64,000 nt of DNA from Microbacterium soli (GTDB lineage Bacteria > Actinomycetota > Actinomycetes > Actinomycetales > Microbacteriaceae), in the NCBI RefSeq assembly GCF_039539005.1, contig NZ_BAABCP010000001.1:2108001-2172000 (forward strand), written 5' to 3'. How positions within the stretch are numbered: position 1 is the first letter of the stretch; every line of letters starts with the position of its first letter. The notes under the pieces were generated by a model that was not told the DNA's origin, made no database searches, and saw only the letters and a list, made by a program, of their open reading frames with translations. Position numbers and translations under genes: made by a program. Below are positions 25,194-36,429 of this stretch, one piece after another.

Positions 25194-25710
25194 GGACCTG
25201 GCCGTCGCGGCGCGCGAGCTCGCGCTGGCCGCGCTGCACGAGATCACGCCCGCGTCCACGGTGGGTCCTCCGGCCGGGTACGTCGTCGAGGAGAGCGGTG
25301 CGCTCTCGCTGCGTTTCGAGAACCGACTCCCCGGGTACCCCGGGTGGTACTGGACGGTGTCCGTCGCGCAGCTGGACGGTGCCGAGCCGACCGTGCTCGA
25401 GGTCGAGCTCATGCCGGGAGACGGCGCGCTGCTGGCTCCGGACTGGGTGCCGTGGGCGGAGCGGCTGGCAGAGTATCGCGCGCATCAGGCCGAGCTCGCG
25501 GCCCAGGCCGCCGCAGCGGGCGACGACGCGCCCGAGGGCGATGAGGCCGCGGACGGCGATGAGGATGACGACGATGACGACGATCACGACGTGAGCGATC
25601 TGCTGCACGCGGGTGACCTCGACGGTGTGGACATCGACGAACTCGACGAGGACGCCCGCAGCGATGATGAGGGCGACGATGATCAGGGCGGTGCGGACGA
25701 GGAGGAGTGA
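25177..25710 (+). CDS. DUF3027 family protein
   Basis: 177 aa. The conserved half contains VGPPAGYVVEESGALSLRFE, LPGYPGWYWTVSVA and LMPGDGALLAPDWVPW, the DUF3027 signature. The C-terminal third is extremely acidic with a run of Asp residues and is probably disordered. Its function is not established; linkage to the cold-shock protein suggests an RNA-related role. Confidence 0.85.
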   Translation: MTSTPEDLAVAARELALAALHEITPASTVGPPAGYVVEESGALSLRFENRLPGYPGWYWTVSVAQLDGAEPTVLEVELMPGDGALLAPDWVPWAERLAEYRAHQAELAAQAAAAGDDAPEGDEAADGDEDDDDDDDHDVSDLLHAGDLDGVDIDELDEDARSDDEGDDDQGGADEEE

Positions 25711-25753
25711 CCTCCTCGTCCGCACCGCGGCGCCGAGATCGGGCGCCGCGGCG

Positions 25754-27868
<2,115 letters not shown>

Positions 27869-27927
27869 CTATTGCCGACGAGCCGGCGCCCACCCGAATG
27901 AGCGCGGAGGCGCAGGAGGAATTCCTT

Positions 27928-28734
27928 TTGGCCGCAGACATCGCCACGAACGAGACCCCCGACGCTCCGAAGCGGCGGACGCCCCGCACTCCACGATCTC
28001 GCTCGAGCGTCAAGCCCATGCGCACTGTGGCGATCTTCGCCGCCGTCGGCGCCCTCGTCGCCGCCGTCGCACTTCCCGCCTATGCGGCCACCAGCTCGGT
28101 GCAGCCCGAGGCTGCGACGCTGCAGCAGATGGCCGTCGATGAGGCGCAGTCGCTCGTGGTCGCCTCCGAGGCCACCACCGCGCCGATCGAGCGCAGCACG
28201 TACTCCGCCACCACCCCGGAGGAGATCGCGAAGAAGAAGGCCGAGGAAGCGGCGAAGAAGCGCGCCGCAGCGGCCGCGCGGCTGGCCTCCAGCGGCAGCC
28301 GTCTCAGCGACGCCGACCTGCGCCTGGTCGCGGCGGGGTCGGGCGAGGTCCGTTACCCGCTTCCGCAGGGTTCGTACTACGTCAGCCGCACGCTGGGCAG
28401 CGGCCACAACGGCGCGGACATGGTCGCCCCCGCGGGCACCCCGATCTTCGCCGCCGCCGGTGGTGTGGTGCGCGTCTCCACGGAGAGCTATTACGGCTAC
28501 GGCGTCGGGATCGTCATCGACTCCGTCGTCGGCGGGCAGCGCGTCTCCACGCTGTACGGCCACATGACCAACGGCACACGCGCCGTGCAGGTCGGACAGG
28601 TCGTCCAGCCCGGGCAGTTCATCGGTAAGGTCGGCAACACCGGCCGCTCCTACGGTGCGCACCTGCATTTCGAGGTCAGGGTCAACGGGTCGCTCGTCGA
28701 GCCCATCGCCTGGCTGCGCGCGAACGCCGGTTGA
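27928..28734 (+). CDS. M23-family peptidoglycan metallopeptidase
   Basis: 268 aa from TTG 27928, which has a textbook AGGAGG 8 nt upstream; a GTG at 27838 has no ribosome site. A basic N-terminus leads to a membrane or signal segment (VAIFAAVGALVAAVALPAYAA), then an Ala/Lys coiled region (EEIAKKKAEEAAKKRAAAAA) and the LytM domain. Zinc motifs HxxxD (GHNGADM) and HxH (GAHLHFEV) are complete. It probably cuts peptide cross-links outside the membrane during growth or division. Confidence 0.9.
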   Translation: MAADIATNETPDAPKRRTPRTPRSRSSVKPMRTVAIFAAVGALVAAVALPAYAATSSVQPEAATLQQMAVDEAQSLVVASEATTAPIERSTYSATTPEEIAKKKAEEAAKKRAAAAARLASSGSRLSDADLRLVAAGSGEVRYPLPQGSYYVSRTLGSGHNGADMVAPAGTPIFAAAGGVVRVSTESYYGYGVGIVIDSVVGGQRVSTLYGHMTNGTRAVQVGQVVQPGQFIGKVGNTGRSYGAHLHFEVRVNGSLVEPIAWLRANAG

Positions 28735-28820
28735 TCCGATCCTCGACACGGCCGCGGTTCCCGCGCTGTTCACCTGGATGGGCTAGCCTGTAGCCGTCGT
28801 CGTACGGGCGGGAGAAGCCG

Positions 28821-28931
28821 ATGGAACAGCTGCCGGGCATCCGAACCATGGATGCGCTCGGTCGTCTCGTTCTCCGGCATCGCCCGCAGGGACGGCTCGA
28901 CTCCGTCGAGCGCGGCAGGCGCTGTCTCTGA
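28821..28931 (+). CDS. 36-codon small ORF ending in a terminator
   Basis: MEQLPGIRTMDALGRL... with GGGAGA before the ATG and an Arg-rich C-terminus. The stop codon lies inside the perfect stem of the following terminator. A TAGCCT hexamer at 28785-28790 could be the promoter. It could be a microprotein or just the body of a short RNA of about 145 nt. Confidence 0.35.
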   Translation: MEQLPGIRTMDALGRLVLRHRPQGRLDSVERGRRCL

Positions 28932-28944
28932 GACAGCGCCTTTT
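28918..28944 (+). terminator. Strong intrinsic terminator
   Basis: An 11-bp perfect arm pair, GGCGCTGTCTC and GAGACAGCGCC, followed by TTTT. It ends the short transcription unit between the M23 peptidase and the HNH nuclease. Confidence 0.8.
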
Positions 28945-29035
28945 CTCGCCCCTGTGATCATCTGCCATCCGCACGGCGTCGTGTGAGTCGACAGCGCCGG
29001 GAAGCCATCCTGGCCGGATCGAGAGGATGACGACG

Positions 29036-29533
29036 ATGCGCACACTGGTCCTGAACGCCGGATACGAGCCACTCACGGTGGTCTCGTTCAAGAGAGCCAT
29101 GGTGCTCGTGATGAACGAGAAAGCGAGCGTCATCGAGCACGTGGAGGGCGATCCGGTCCGCGCGGGCCGCCGATCCTACGACCGGCCTGTCGTGATACTC
29201 CTCAGTCGCTACGTGCGCATCCCCTCGGGCAGGCGGGTGCCGGTCACGCGACGCGGCGTGCTGCGCCGTGACGATCATCGCTGCGGGTACTGCGGCAGGA
29301 GCGCCGCCACGATCGACCACATCCTGCCGAGGTCGCGTGGCGGAGTCGACAGCTGGGAGAACCTCGTCGCCTGCTGCCTGCGCTGCAACAACCTCAAGAG
29401 CGATCGCACCCCGCAGGAGATGGGCTGGGAGCTGAGGCTGACGCCCAGGCCGCCCCGGGGGAGCGCCTGGACGGTGCGCGGCGCCGAGCGCGGAGACCCG
29501 CGATGGGAGCCGTACTTGGCGCTCGCGGCGTGA
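29036..29533 (+). CDS. HNH endonuclease family protein
   Basis: 165 aa, beginning MRTLVLNAGYEPL, the standard start of this actinobacterial family; AGAGG is 9 nt upstream. The HNH domain has C83/C86 (CGYC), DH at 94-95 (TIDHILPRSRGG), an Asn in SWENLV and the second knuckle CLRC near 114. Members bind or cut DNA; the cellular role of this stand-alone copy is not established. A tRNA-Arg follows 33 bp downstream. Confidence 0.85.
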   Translation: MRTLVLNAGYEPLTVVSFKRAMVLVMNEKASVIEHVEGDPVRAGRRSYDRPVVILLSRYVRIPSGRRVPVTRRGVLRRDDHRCGYCGRSAATIDHILPRSRGGVDSWENLVACCLRCNNLKSDRTPQEMGWELRLTPRPPRGSAWTVRGAERGDPRWEPYLALAA

Positions 29534-29566
29534 GCACGTCACTGTCGCACACTAGACTTGTCCTGC

Positions 29567-29640
29567 GCCTTCGTAGCTCAGTCGGATAGAGCGGCCCTCT
29601 CCTAAAGGGCAGGTCGCAGGTTCGAATCCTGTCGAGGGCA
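29567..29640 (+). tRNA. tRNA-Arg(CCT)
   Basis: Acceptor GCCTTCG pairs with CGAGGGC (one G-T pair). Anticodon stem CCCT/AGGG with loop CTCCTAA gives anticodon CCT. The T arm GCAGGTTCGAATCCTGT is standard. CCA is not encoded. Confidence 0.95.
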
Positions 29641-29641
29641 C

Positions 29642-29684
29642 GACGGCGAAGGACGCCACCCTCAGGGTGGCGTCCTTCGCCGTC
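29642..29684 (+). terminator. 20-bp perfect hairpin after tRNA-Arg
   Basis: 29642-29661 pairs perfectly with 29665-29684 around a TCA loop, directly after the tRNA. There is no T-tract on either side. It is a bidirectional terminator or processing structure between the tRNA and convergent lsr2. Confidence 0.85.
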
Positions 29685-29776
29685 CAGTCTCCTCGACAGA
29701 GGGCCCCGCCGGGCGGGGCGCAGGAGGCGGTCATGGCCGGCCGTCCACGGAGGAGACCTGTCATCACCGCGATCTG

Positions 29777-30118
29777 TCAGTGCGCGGCGCGGTAGGCGTC
29801 CATCACCTCGGCGGAGATGCGCCCGCGCTCGGAGACGTTCAATCCCTGCGACTTCGCCCATTCCCGGATCTCGCTGACCTCGGAATTGCGGGCGGCTCGG
29901 CGTCGGGGTGCAGCGGCACGGACATTTCCGGCGGAGGCGCGCCGCCCGGCCCTGATATAGGGTGCGAGAGATTCCCGCAACTCCTCCGCATGGGAATTCG
30001 TCAGATCGATCTCGTATGCGGCGCCGTTCAGAGAGAAACGGATGGTCTCCCCTTCTCCGGCCTCCAGCAGAGTCCCATCGATATCATCAACAAGCTGATG
30101 CACAATTCGTCGAGCCAT
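29777..30118 (-). CDS. lsr2: Lsr2 nucleoid-associated silencer
   Basis: 113 aa. The N-terminal oligomerisation domain (MARRIVHQLVDDIDG...IRFSLNGAAYEIDLT) and C-terminal DNA-binding domain with the AT-hook-like R98-G99-R100 (SERGRISAEVMDAY) are intact. Lsr2 bridges DNA and silences AT-rich, often foreign, genes. TACCCT is 7 nt before the ATG, suggesting a leaderless mRNA. Confidence 0.96.
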   Translation of the reverse strand: MARRIVHQLVDDIDGTLLEAGEGETIRFSLNGAAYEIDLTNSHAEELRESLAPYIRAGRRASAGNVRAAAPRRRAARNSEVSEIREWAKSQGLNVSERGRISAEVMDAYRAAH

Positions 30119-30202
30119 GCCGATAAGGGTATGTCACGAATACGTGCGGAACAAGCACGGACACGAATATCGAATGATCTCGCAGAGAGTGAATTCCGGG
30201 AA

Positions 30203-31054
30203 TCAGGGCAGGAGGCCCGCGCGTCGTGCATGCGCGACGGCCGCGAGCCGTGTGGAAGCGTCCAATTTCCCCATCGCCGAACCCAGATACGCCTTGACCG
30301 TTCCCTCGCGGAGACCCAATTGGGCGGCGATCTCGGAATTGGTCGAACCCACGGCCACGCACGCGAGCACGTCCAGCTCCCGGGGCGAGAGGTGCACCGC
30401 CGGCTCGACGGCGGACGCCGGACGCGGAGCGGGCGAGGTGAATTCCATCAATCGCTGCTCCACAGCCGCGATGCGCGCGCGCAGCGACTCGTCGGCGAGA
30501 CCGGAGGCGATGCTCCGCAGCTCCGCGAAGCTCTCCCGGAGCTCCTCCCTCTGCCGAGTGTTCAGTGCGGGCGGGGGAGGAGCGGCTTCGCGAAGACGCC
30601 GCTCGACCTCGTCGCGGACGCGCAACTCGGTCGCGATGCGGTCGGCGACCGCCATCGCGGGGGCCGCCGTCACCCCGCCGATCCGAGACTGCTCCCAGGC
30701 GCCGCCGTACAGCACGCCGCGCGGGCGTCCGTCCACGACGATCGGCAGCGCCAGCAGCGTGCGCAGGCCCTCGCCCAGCACGAATACATCATAATCGTGC
30801 GTGATCTGCTGGGAGGTGCGGTAGTCGTTGGTCATGCGTGGGCGCAGCTCGATCATCGCCCGCCCGCCCAGTCCGCGCTCGGGACGCACGTGCAGACCGT
30901 CCAGGTGATGCGTGCGATTGCCCACGATGGTCGTCACCGACACCTCGCCGTCCTCGATGAGGCCGCCGAAGGCGACGGGGAAGCGGGTGCGTCTGGATAA
31001 TTCGCGCACGCCGTCGGCGACGAGCTCGCCGACGGATGCGAACTGCGTGCTCAT
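30203..31054 (-). CDS. ramA: RamA-like GAF/LuxR regulator of acetate metabolism
   Basis: 283 aa, close to the 282 aa of Corynebacterium RamA. The N-terminal GAF-like domain (LVADGVRELSRRTRFPVAFGGLIEDG...ALPIVVDGRPRGVLYGG) is followed by a helical linker and a LuxR-type HTH at about 222-275 (LSPRELDVLACVAVGSTNSEIAAQLGLREGTVKAYL, shown in part). RamA-type proteins activate acetate uptake and glyoxylate genes. Divergent from it are remnants of a DUF485/acetate-symporter operon, which supports the naming. The orthology is inferred from length, domains and context. Confidence 0.75.
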   Translation of the reverse strand: MSTQFASVGELVADGVRELSRRTRFPVAFGGLIEDGEVSVTTIVGNRTHHLDGLHVRPERGLGGRAMIELRPRMTNDYRTSQQITHDYDVFVLGEGLRTLLALPIVVDGRPRGVLYGGAWEQSRIGGVTAAPAMAVADRIATELRVRDEVERRLREAAPPPPALNTRQREELRESFAELRSIASGLADESLRARIAAVEQRLMEFTSPAPRPASAVEPAVHLSPRELDVLACVAVGSTNSEIAAQLGLREGTVKAYLGSAMGKLDASTRLAAVAHARRAGLLP

Positions 31055-31168
31055 GCTCAGCCAATACCAACTTTCGGAGGCGACGACCTCGTCGCCCCGT
31101 TCGTAGCGTCGACGATATCACCCCGCGTGACGCGGTCACATGGTCCCGATGTGCGGCAAGGAGGTCTC

Positions 31169-31515
31169 ACGACGGATCGGACAGATGACGGACCCCGTGG
31201 AGAGAACGACGACATCTCGGTTCAGGAATCGGACAGGTTCCAGGCTCTGAAGCGGATGCAGCGCTCATTCGTCTTCCCTCTCGCGGTGTTCTTCCTGATC
31301 TGATCTTTCGCCTCTGTGCGGCTCGTGGCATTCGCCCCGGATTTCAAGATCCAGAGATTTCCGATGACATCACCGGCGGACTTCTCCTGGGGATCGGCCA
31401 ATTCGTGACCACGTTCGCGATCGCCATGCGGTATGTGTCGTTCGCGAACAGGAAACTGAACCCTGTGGCGGAGGAGATCCGCGCATAACTCGAGAACGTC
31501 GAGGCGAATTCGTGA
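31169..31515 (+). pseudogene. Broken DUF485 membrane protein gene (MctB/YjcH-like)
   Basis: Recognisable DUF485 pieces: ESDRFQALKRMQRSFVFPLAVFFLI, then TGA at 31301 where a Trp codon is expected, a frameshift, then GQFVTTFAIAMRYVSFANRKLNPVAEEIRA, TAA at 31486 and LENVEANS to TGA 31513-31515. The start codon also seems lost before TTDRTDD. Intact homologues precede acetate/solute:sodium symporter genes. The final stop still overlaps the GTG of the next remnant. Confidence 0.85.
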
Positions 31516-31872
31516 ACGCGACCATCCCGGCGGGGGAGGCCGTCGAGAATGATCCCATCCTCGATATATCGCGGTCTTCGCCGGATTCATGGCGGTGACG
31601 CTGTTCATCGTCATCCGCGCCGGTCGCAACAACAAGACGCCGCGGACTATTACGCGACGGATCGCTCTTTCGGGGGCACGCAGAACGGTTTCGCGATGGG
31701 ATTCATCTCCGCAGGCGCCTTCGCCACGATCCTCGCGGTCGCCGTCGGTCTCCCCATCACCGCGGCGGCCTCGTTCGCGCACGACATCCGCTCGAACACG
31801 ATCAAGAGCGACAAGCACGGCACGGGGCACGATCACGGCGAAGACGAAGGAGTCGCGTGCGCTCGCCGCTGA
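31512..31872 (+). pseudogene. Fragment of an ActP/MctC-type acetate symporter gene
   Basis: GTG 31512 begins NATIPAGEAVENDPIL, then the frame breaks before IAVFAGFMAVTLFIVIRAGRNNKT, breaks again near 31641 before ADYYATDRSFGGTQNGFAMG, and jumps to a distant part of the protein (GAFATILAVAVGLPITAAASFAHDI). So there are at least two frameshifts and a large internal deletion of a roughly 500-residue protein. It is the partner of the broken DUF485 gene and the presumed target of the RamA-like regulator. Confidence 0.85.
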
Positions 31873-31947
31873 GATGGTCGAGATGGGGGTGCGCTCGCTG
31901 GATTCGGGGCGGAGAAGGCGGTGCGCCACCAGGCTGCCGGCGGGCAG

Positions 31948-31990
31948 CGGAGTCGGAGTCCGGTGGCCTGCACACCGGACTCCGACTCCG
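31948..31990. terminator. 18-bp perfect hairpin, bidirectional
   Basis: 31948-31965 pairs perfectly with 31973-31990 around a 7-nt loop, 4 bp before the stop of the minus-strand Ogt-like gene and after the symporter remnant. Confidence 0.8.
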
Positions 31991-31993
31991 TCA

Positions 31994-32533
31994 TCACAGG
32001 GCGCCCGCCGCAGCGGCGGATGCCTCCCGCTCCAGGTCGAGCAGGTAGCGCTTCCGCTCGGGGTGCGCCCCGTAATGTCCGGGGGTGCCGTCGGAACGGA
32101 TCACGCGGTGCACGGGGACGATCACCGAGAACGGCGTGAGACGGCACGCCGTGCCCACCGCCCGCGCGGCGCCGGGACTCCCGGCGACGACGGCCACCTC
32201 CCCGTAGCTCATCGTCTCCGCCCAGCCGATCTCGCACACGGCCTGCAGAGCGGTTCGTGTGAAGCCCGTCGTCAGCCGCCAGTCGAAGCTCACGTGCTCA
32301 TCGAATCGGATCGGCTCGCCCTCGAAGTACGCGGCCAACAGGTCCGCCAGCTCGTCACCGGTGCCCGGCTCCTCGTCGGGAACGGCACCGAGCCGTCGGC
32401 TGACACTCTCCAGCAGCCACGGCACATGCGGATCCTCCGACTCGGACAGATCGAAACTGACGATGCCGACATCCGAGAACACCGCCAGAGCGTCGCCGAA
32501 CGGCGTGGGAACGAAGTCGTGTCGAAAGCTCAT
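31994..32533 (-). CDS. Ogt-like alkyltransferase homologue lacking the active-site cysteine
   Basis: 179 aa, ATG 32533. The fold markers of O6-alkylguanine-DNA alkyltransferase are clear: VCEIGWAETMSYGEVAVVAGSPGAARAVG (in two pieces), then VIVPVHRVIRSDG and HPERKRYLLDLE. The canonical PCHRV reads PVHRV here (V141), and the usual hinge Asn is Cys130. Without the cysteine it cannot take up alkyl groups in the standard way. It may act like an alkyltransferase-like (ATL) lesion-binding protein, or be decaying. The reading frame is otherwise intact. Confidence 0.85.
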   Translation of the reverse strand: MSFRHDFVPTPFGDALAVFSDVGIVSFDLSESEDPHVPWLLESVSRRLGAVPDEEPGTGDELADLLAAYFEGEPIRFDEHVSFDWRLTTGFTRTALQAVCEIGWAETMSYGEVAVVAGSPGAARAVGTACRLTPFSVIVPVHRVIRSDGTPGHYGAHPERKRYLLDLEREASAAAAGAL

Positions 32534-32772
32534 GCCCCCATCATCCGCTCCGGCGGGTCCGTTCCGTCGGCCGCCGCCGGGAGAAGTGGACAACTCGACG
32601 GGATGCCCCGGCTGTGCAGAACGGATGAGTGTCCGGGTCCTTCTCGCCGCAGGCGGCGTCAATCCGCATGAATCGGCCCGGGATACCGGGCCTGGGGCGT
32701 GTCGCGCTTAGGCTTTGAGTTGTGTGGCGACGAGAGGCGAAGGGCGCCGGGGACGCGGGAGAGGAAGCCGCG

Positions 32773-35700
32773 ATGAATCTCGGTGAGCTCAGCGACTCCT
32801 CGACGGGTGTGGGCATCGCCCACGCCGCCGAGGCCGCGCGGACGGTGCTGCGTGCGGAGGCCGCCGACCTGGGCGGTCCGTCTCCGCTCATCACGTTCAC
32901 GGATGCACCCGATGCGGGCATCGACATCTCCAAGGCGCATCCGGGCAGTCTGCCGCAGTTCATCACAGGACGTTCGACGCTGCTGTCGAACCTGTTCCGC
33001 GATGAGGTCGGCCTGCGCACGGCGCGCCTGGCGGCCGAGCGCATCGTCTCCCGCAACACGGAGCTGCGCACCGTCCGGGGGATCGACGCCGTCCGGCTGG
33101 CCGTGGGCATCGCGCGCTGGCGCATCGGCGGGGCGGATTTCTCCGCGCCCGTGCTGCTGCGCCCGCTGGGCATCCGGCGGCATCACGCCGACTTCGAACT
33201 CAAGCTCCACGGCGCGTTCGTCGTGAACCCGGAGCTCGTCCGCGTGGTGCGCGACCACTTCGGACTGACGCTGGATCCGACGGATCTCGCCGCGCTCGCC
33301 TATGACGGCGGGATCTTCAAGCCGCAGCCCGTCATCGACCAGCTGCGTGCGCTCACGCACTCCATCGACACTTTCGCCGTGCATCCGAGACTCGTGGTCT
33401 CCACCTTCGCCGACGTCTCCGGGGCGATGGTCCGCGACATGGTGGATCTGGACCACCCGGTCCTCAATGCGCTCGGCGGTCATGTCGGCGACCGCGAGCG
33501 CGTCTCGGCGCGCGGCGAGGCGCCGATCGTGCCCGGTCCGGATGACCGCGCGCCCGCGGCGGAGACGCTGCTGCTGGATGCGGACGCCGAACAGGAGGAG
33601 GTGCTCGCGCGCATCGCCGCCGGGAGCTCCCTCGTCGTCGCCACGCTGCCGGGAACCGGCGGCACGCAGACCGTCATCAACGCCATCGGCGCGTTCGTCC
33701 GAGCGGGCAGACGCGTGCTCGTGGTCTCGACCAGGCGCTCGACGCTGGACGGCGTCAGACATCGGCTGGCGGGGATCGGGCTGGACGGGCTCGCCGTGTC
33801 CCCGACCGGTGTCAGACGCGATCTGATCCGCGCCATCGCCCGCAGCGAGAAGGCCACCCAGCCCAAGGCCACCGAGATCGACGAGGCCCTGGTGCGGCTG
33901 CGCACCGTGCTGCGGGACTATCGGGCGGCCCTGACCGGGCAGGTCGGCCGCACGGGGGCATCCGTGCTGGACGCGACCAGGCAGCTCACCAGGCTCGCCT
34001 CGCTCCCCGTGCCGCCGTCGACCGGTGCGCGGCTGTCGATGCAGACGCTGGAGGGCCTCGCCGGCGACCGCGATCAGGCCGCACGGGCGCTCACCCGCGC
34101 GGCACGGCTCGGTGAGTTCCGCTTCGGCCCCGGCGACTCGCCGTGGTACGGCGTGAGCTTCGAGAGCACCGAGGCCGCTCAGCAGGCGCACGCGCTCGCC
34201 GAGAAGCTGCACGACGCCGATGTGCCGTCGCTGCTCGAGCGCGGCTACGAGCTGATCGCCCAGACCAGCATGCGCCCGTTCGGCACCATCGACGAGCTCG
34301 GCGAGTATCTGCGGCTGCTGGGCGGCATCCGGGAATCGCTGGACCGGTTCAGCCCCACGGTGTTCGAGCGCCCGCTGGGCGAGCTGATCCAGGCGCACGG
34401 TCCGCGCCGTGACGCCCCCGGCATGTCGTCGGCGAACCGTCGCCGTCTCAAACGACTCGCTCGCGAGTACGTGCGCCCCGGCGCGCAGGTCGTGGACATG
34501 CACGCCGCGCTGCTGCGCATCCAGCAGCAGCGTTCGCAGTGGCAGGACCGCGTCGACGCCGGCGTCGCGCCTCAGGTTCCGCTGGGGCTCTCCGATGTGC
34601 ACGTCGCGTGGCAGCGGGTCTCCGCGGAGCTGGCCGAGCTCGACGCCGCACTGGGGCGGCGGGAGCCGCTGGCGGCGCTGCCCGTGGCACGACTGGTGCG
34701 GACCCTGTCCGGACTGGCGGCGCGCAGCGCGGTCTTCGACAACCTCGTCGAGCGCGCCGAAATCCGCGACACGCTCTCCGGTCTGGGCCTGCGGCCGCTG
34801 CTGGCCGACCTGTCGGTGCGGCACGTGCCGGAGGAGCGCGTGGCCGACGAGCTGGAGTTCGCGTGGTGGCAGTCGCTGCTCGAGCGCGCGTTGCAGGACA
34901 ACCGCTCGCTGCTGGGCGCGAACACGTCCGTGGTCGATCGGTTGGAGCGCGATTTCCGCCTCGTGGACGAGGCGCACACGGCGATGGCCGGCCCCCTGCT
35001 GGCGTGGAGTCTGGCGAACCAGTGGCGGATCGCGCTCGTGGACGAGCCGGAGCAGGCGGTGAACCTGCGGCGCGCGCTCAAGCAGGGGGAGGCGAGCGCG
35101 GCCGAGATCGCCGCGCTCGCTCCCGACCTGCTGCGCGTGCTGGCGCCGGTGTGGATCGCCTCGCCCTACCAGGTCCCCGAGATTCCCGAGTCCGTGGAGT
35201 TCGACGCCGTTCTGCTCGCGGACGCCGCGGCCGTCAACCTCGCCGAAGCCGCCCCGGCCATCCGCCGCGCTCGGCAGATCGTCGCCTTCGGGGATCCGGT
35301 CACGCAGCGGCCGACGCCGTTCACCGTGGCGACGTTGCCGGATGCCGACTGGGAGCCGGAGGTGCCCTTTGACGACGTCTCGGTGTTCGAGCGACTTGCC
35401 GACCTGTTCGAGGTGATGACCCTGACCCGCAGCTACCGGGCGGGAGGCGAGGATCTCGCGGAGCTCATCAACGACGCCTTCTACGGCGGTGAGATCTCCT
35501 CGCTGCCGTGGGCGGGCTCCTATCTCGGGCGTGGCAGCCTGACGGTCGATTACGTCGAGGGCGGTGTGGGCAACCCCGATCCGGTCTCCGGAGCGGTGGA
35601 GAGTCCGGATGCCGAGGTGGCGCGTGTGGTGACCCTCGTCGTCGAGCACGCCGTCAACCGCCCGACCGAGTCGCTCATGGTCGTCACAGCCAGCAGGAGG

Positions 35701-36429
35701 CACGCCGAGCGGGTGCGTGCGGCGGTGGCATCCGCGTTCACGGCTCGTGCGGACGTCGCCGACTTCGTCGGACGTGACACGGCGGAGCCCTTCGCCGTGC
35801 TGACGCTCGAGGAATCCGTGGCGGAGAGTCGCGACAGGGTGATCTTCTCCCTCGGTTTCGGGTTGACGAGGCATGGCAGAGTGCTCAGCGACTTCGGCGA
35901 CCTGTCGCAGGAGGACGGTGAGCGGCTGCTGACGGTGGGGATGACCCGGGCCCGGCGATCGATGGTGATCGTCTCCTGCATCCGCCCCTCCGCCTTCGAC
36001 GAGGGCCGTCTCGAGCACGGCGCCGCGACTCTCATGTCGATTCTCGGAAGTCTGGCGGCGCGGGGCAGGGATGCCCGCCTGGAGGACCTCGCCGACCCTC
36101 TCACGCTGGCACTCGCGCGGGAGCTGCGCAGGCTCGGCGCATCCGTGGATGTGGACTACCGGGGCCTGCTGCCGCTGGTGGCTCAGCACGACGGGCGCGC
36201 GGTCGTCATCGAATCCGACCCGGAGTCGCAGGGGGAATCGCTGCGGGAGAGTCTCCGGCTGCGGCCGCAGGTGCTGCGGCGCCTGGGGTGGCATTATGTG
36301 CGTGTGCACGCCTTCGATCTCTACAGCGACCCGGCGACGGTCGCGCGACGCATCGCCACGGTCCTCGGCATCGAGGAGGATGCGGTCCGCGCCGAGCAGG
36401 ACACCCAGCCGCTCGATATCGATGAGTGA
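32773..36429 (+). CDS. Large SF1-helicase-like protein with degenerate Walker motifs
   Basis: 1218 aa from ATG 32773 (AGAGGAAG upstream); TAGGCT at 32709-32714 would start RNA near GTG 32722, an alternative leaderless start. Order: N-terminal domain (1-270), P-loop position PGTGGTQT near 293-300 where the invariant Lys is absent, a long helical insertion, VLLADAA near 813 in place of a D-E Walker B, motif-VI-like TVGMTRARR near 1056, and a C-terminal segment (about 1115-1210) resembling a Vsr/REase-like domain. It could be an ATPase-dead or atypical helicase-nuclease. Its family role is unknown. Confidence 0.75.
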   Translation: MNLGELSDSSTGVGIAHAAEAARTVLRAEAADLGGPSPLITFTDAPDAGIDISKAHPGSLPQFITGRSTLLSNLFRDEVGLRTARLAAERIVSRNTELRTVRGIDAVRLAVGIARWRIGGADFSAPVLLRPLGIRRHHADFELKLHGAFVVNPELVRVVRDHFGLTLDPTDLAALAYDGGIFKPQPVIDQLRALTHSIDTFAVHPRLVVSTFADVSGAMVRDMVDLDHPVLNALGGHVGDRERVSARGEAPIVPGPDDRAPAAETLLLDADAEQEEVLARIAAGSSLVVATLPGTGGTQTVINAIGAFVRAGRRVLVVSTRRSTLDGVRHRLAGIGLDGLAVSPTGVRRDLIRAIARSEKATQPKATEIDEALVRLRTVLRDYRAALTGQVGRTGASVLDATRQLTRLASLPVPPSTGARLSMQTLEGLAGDRDQAARALTRAARLGEFRFGPGDSPWYGVSFESTEAAQQAHALAEKLHDADVPSLLERGYELIAQTSMRPFGTIDELGEYLRLLGGIRESLDRFSPTVFERPLGELIQAHGPRRDAPGMSSANRRRLKRLAREYVRPGAQVVDMHAALLRIQQQRSQWQDRVDAGVAPQVPLGLSDVHVAWQRVSAELAELDAALGRREPLAALPVARLVRTLSGLAARSAVFDNLVERAEIRDTLSGLGLRPLLADLSVRHVPEERVADELEFAWWQSLLERALQDNRSLLGANTSVVDRLERDFRLVDEAHTAMAGPLLAWSLANQWRIALVDEPEQAVNLRRALKQGEASAAEIAALAPDLLRVLAPVWIASPYQVPEIPESVEFDAVLLADAAAVNLAEAAPAIRRARQIVAFGDPVTQRPTPFTVATLPDADWEPEVPFDDVSVFERLADLFEVMTLTRSYRAGGEDLAELINDAFYGGEISSLPWAGSYLGRGSLTVDYVEGGVGNPDPVSGAVESPDAEVARVVTLVVEHAVNRPTESLMVVTASRRHAERVRAAVASAFTARADVADFVGRDTAEPFAVLTLEESVAESRDRVIFSLGFGLTRHGRVLSDFGDLSQEDGERLLTVGMTRARRSMVIVSCIRPSAFDEGRLEHGAATLMSILGSLAARGRDARLEDLADPLTLALARELRRLGASVDVDYRGLLPLVAQHDGRAVVIESDPESQGESLRESLRLRPQVLRRLGWHYVRVHAFDLYSDPATVARRIATVLGIEEDAVRAEQDTQPLDIDE

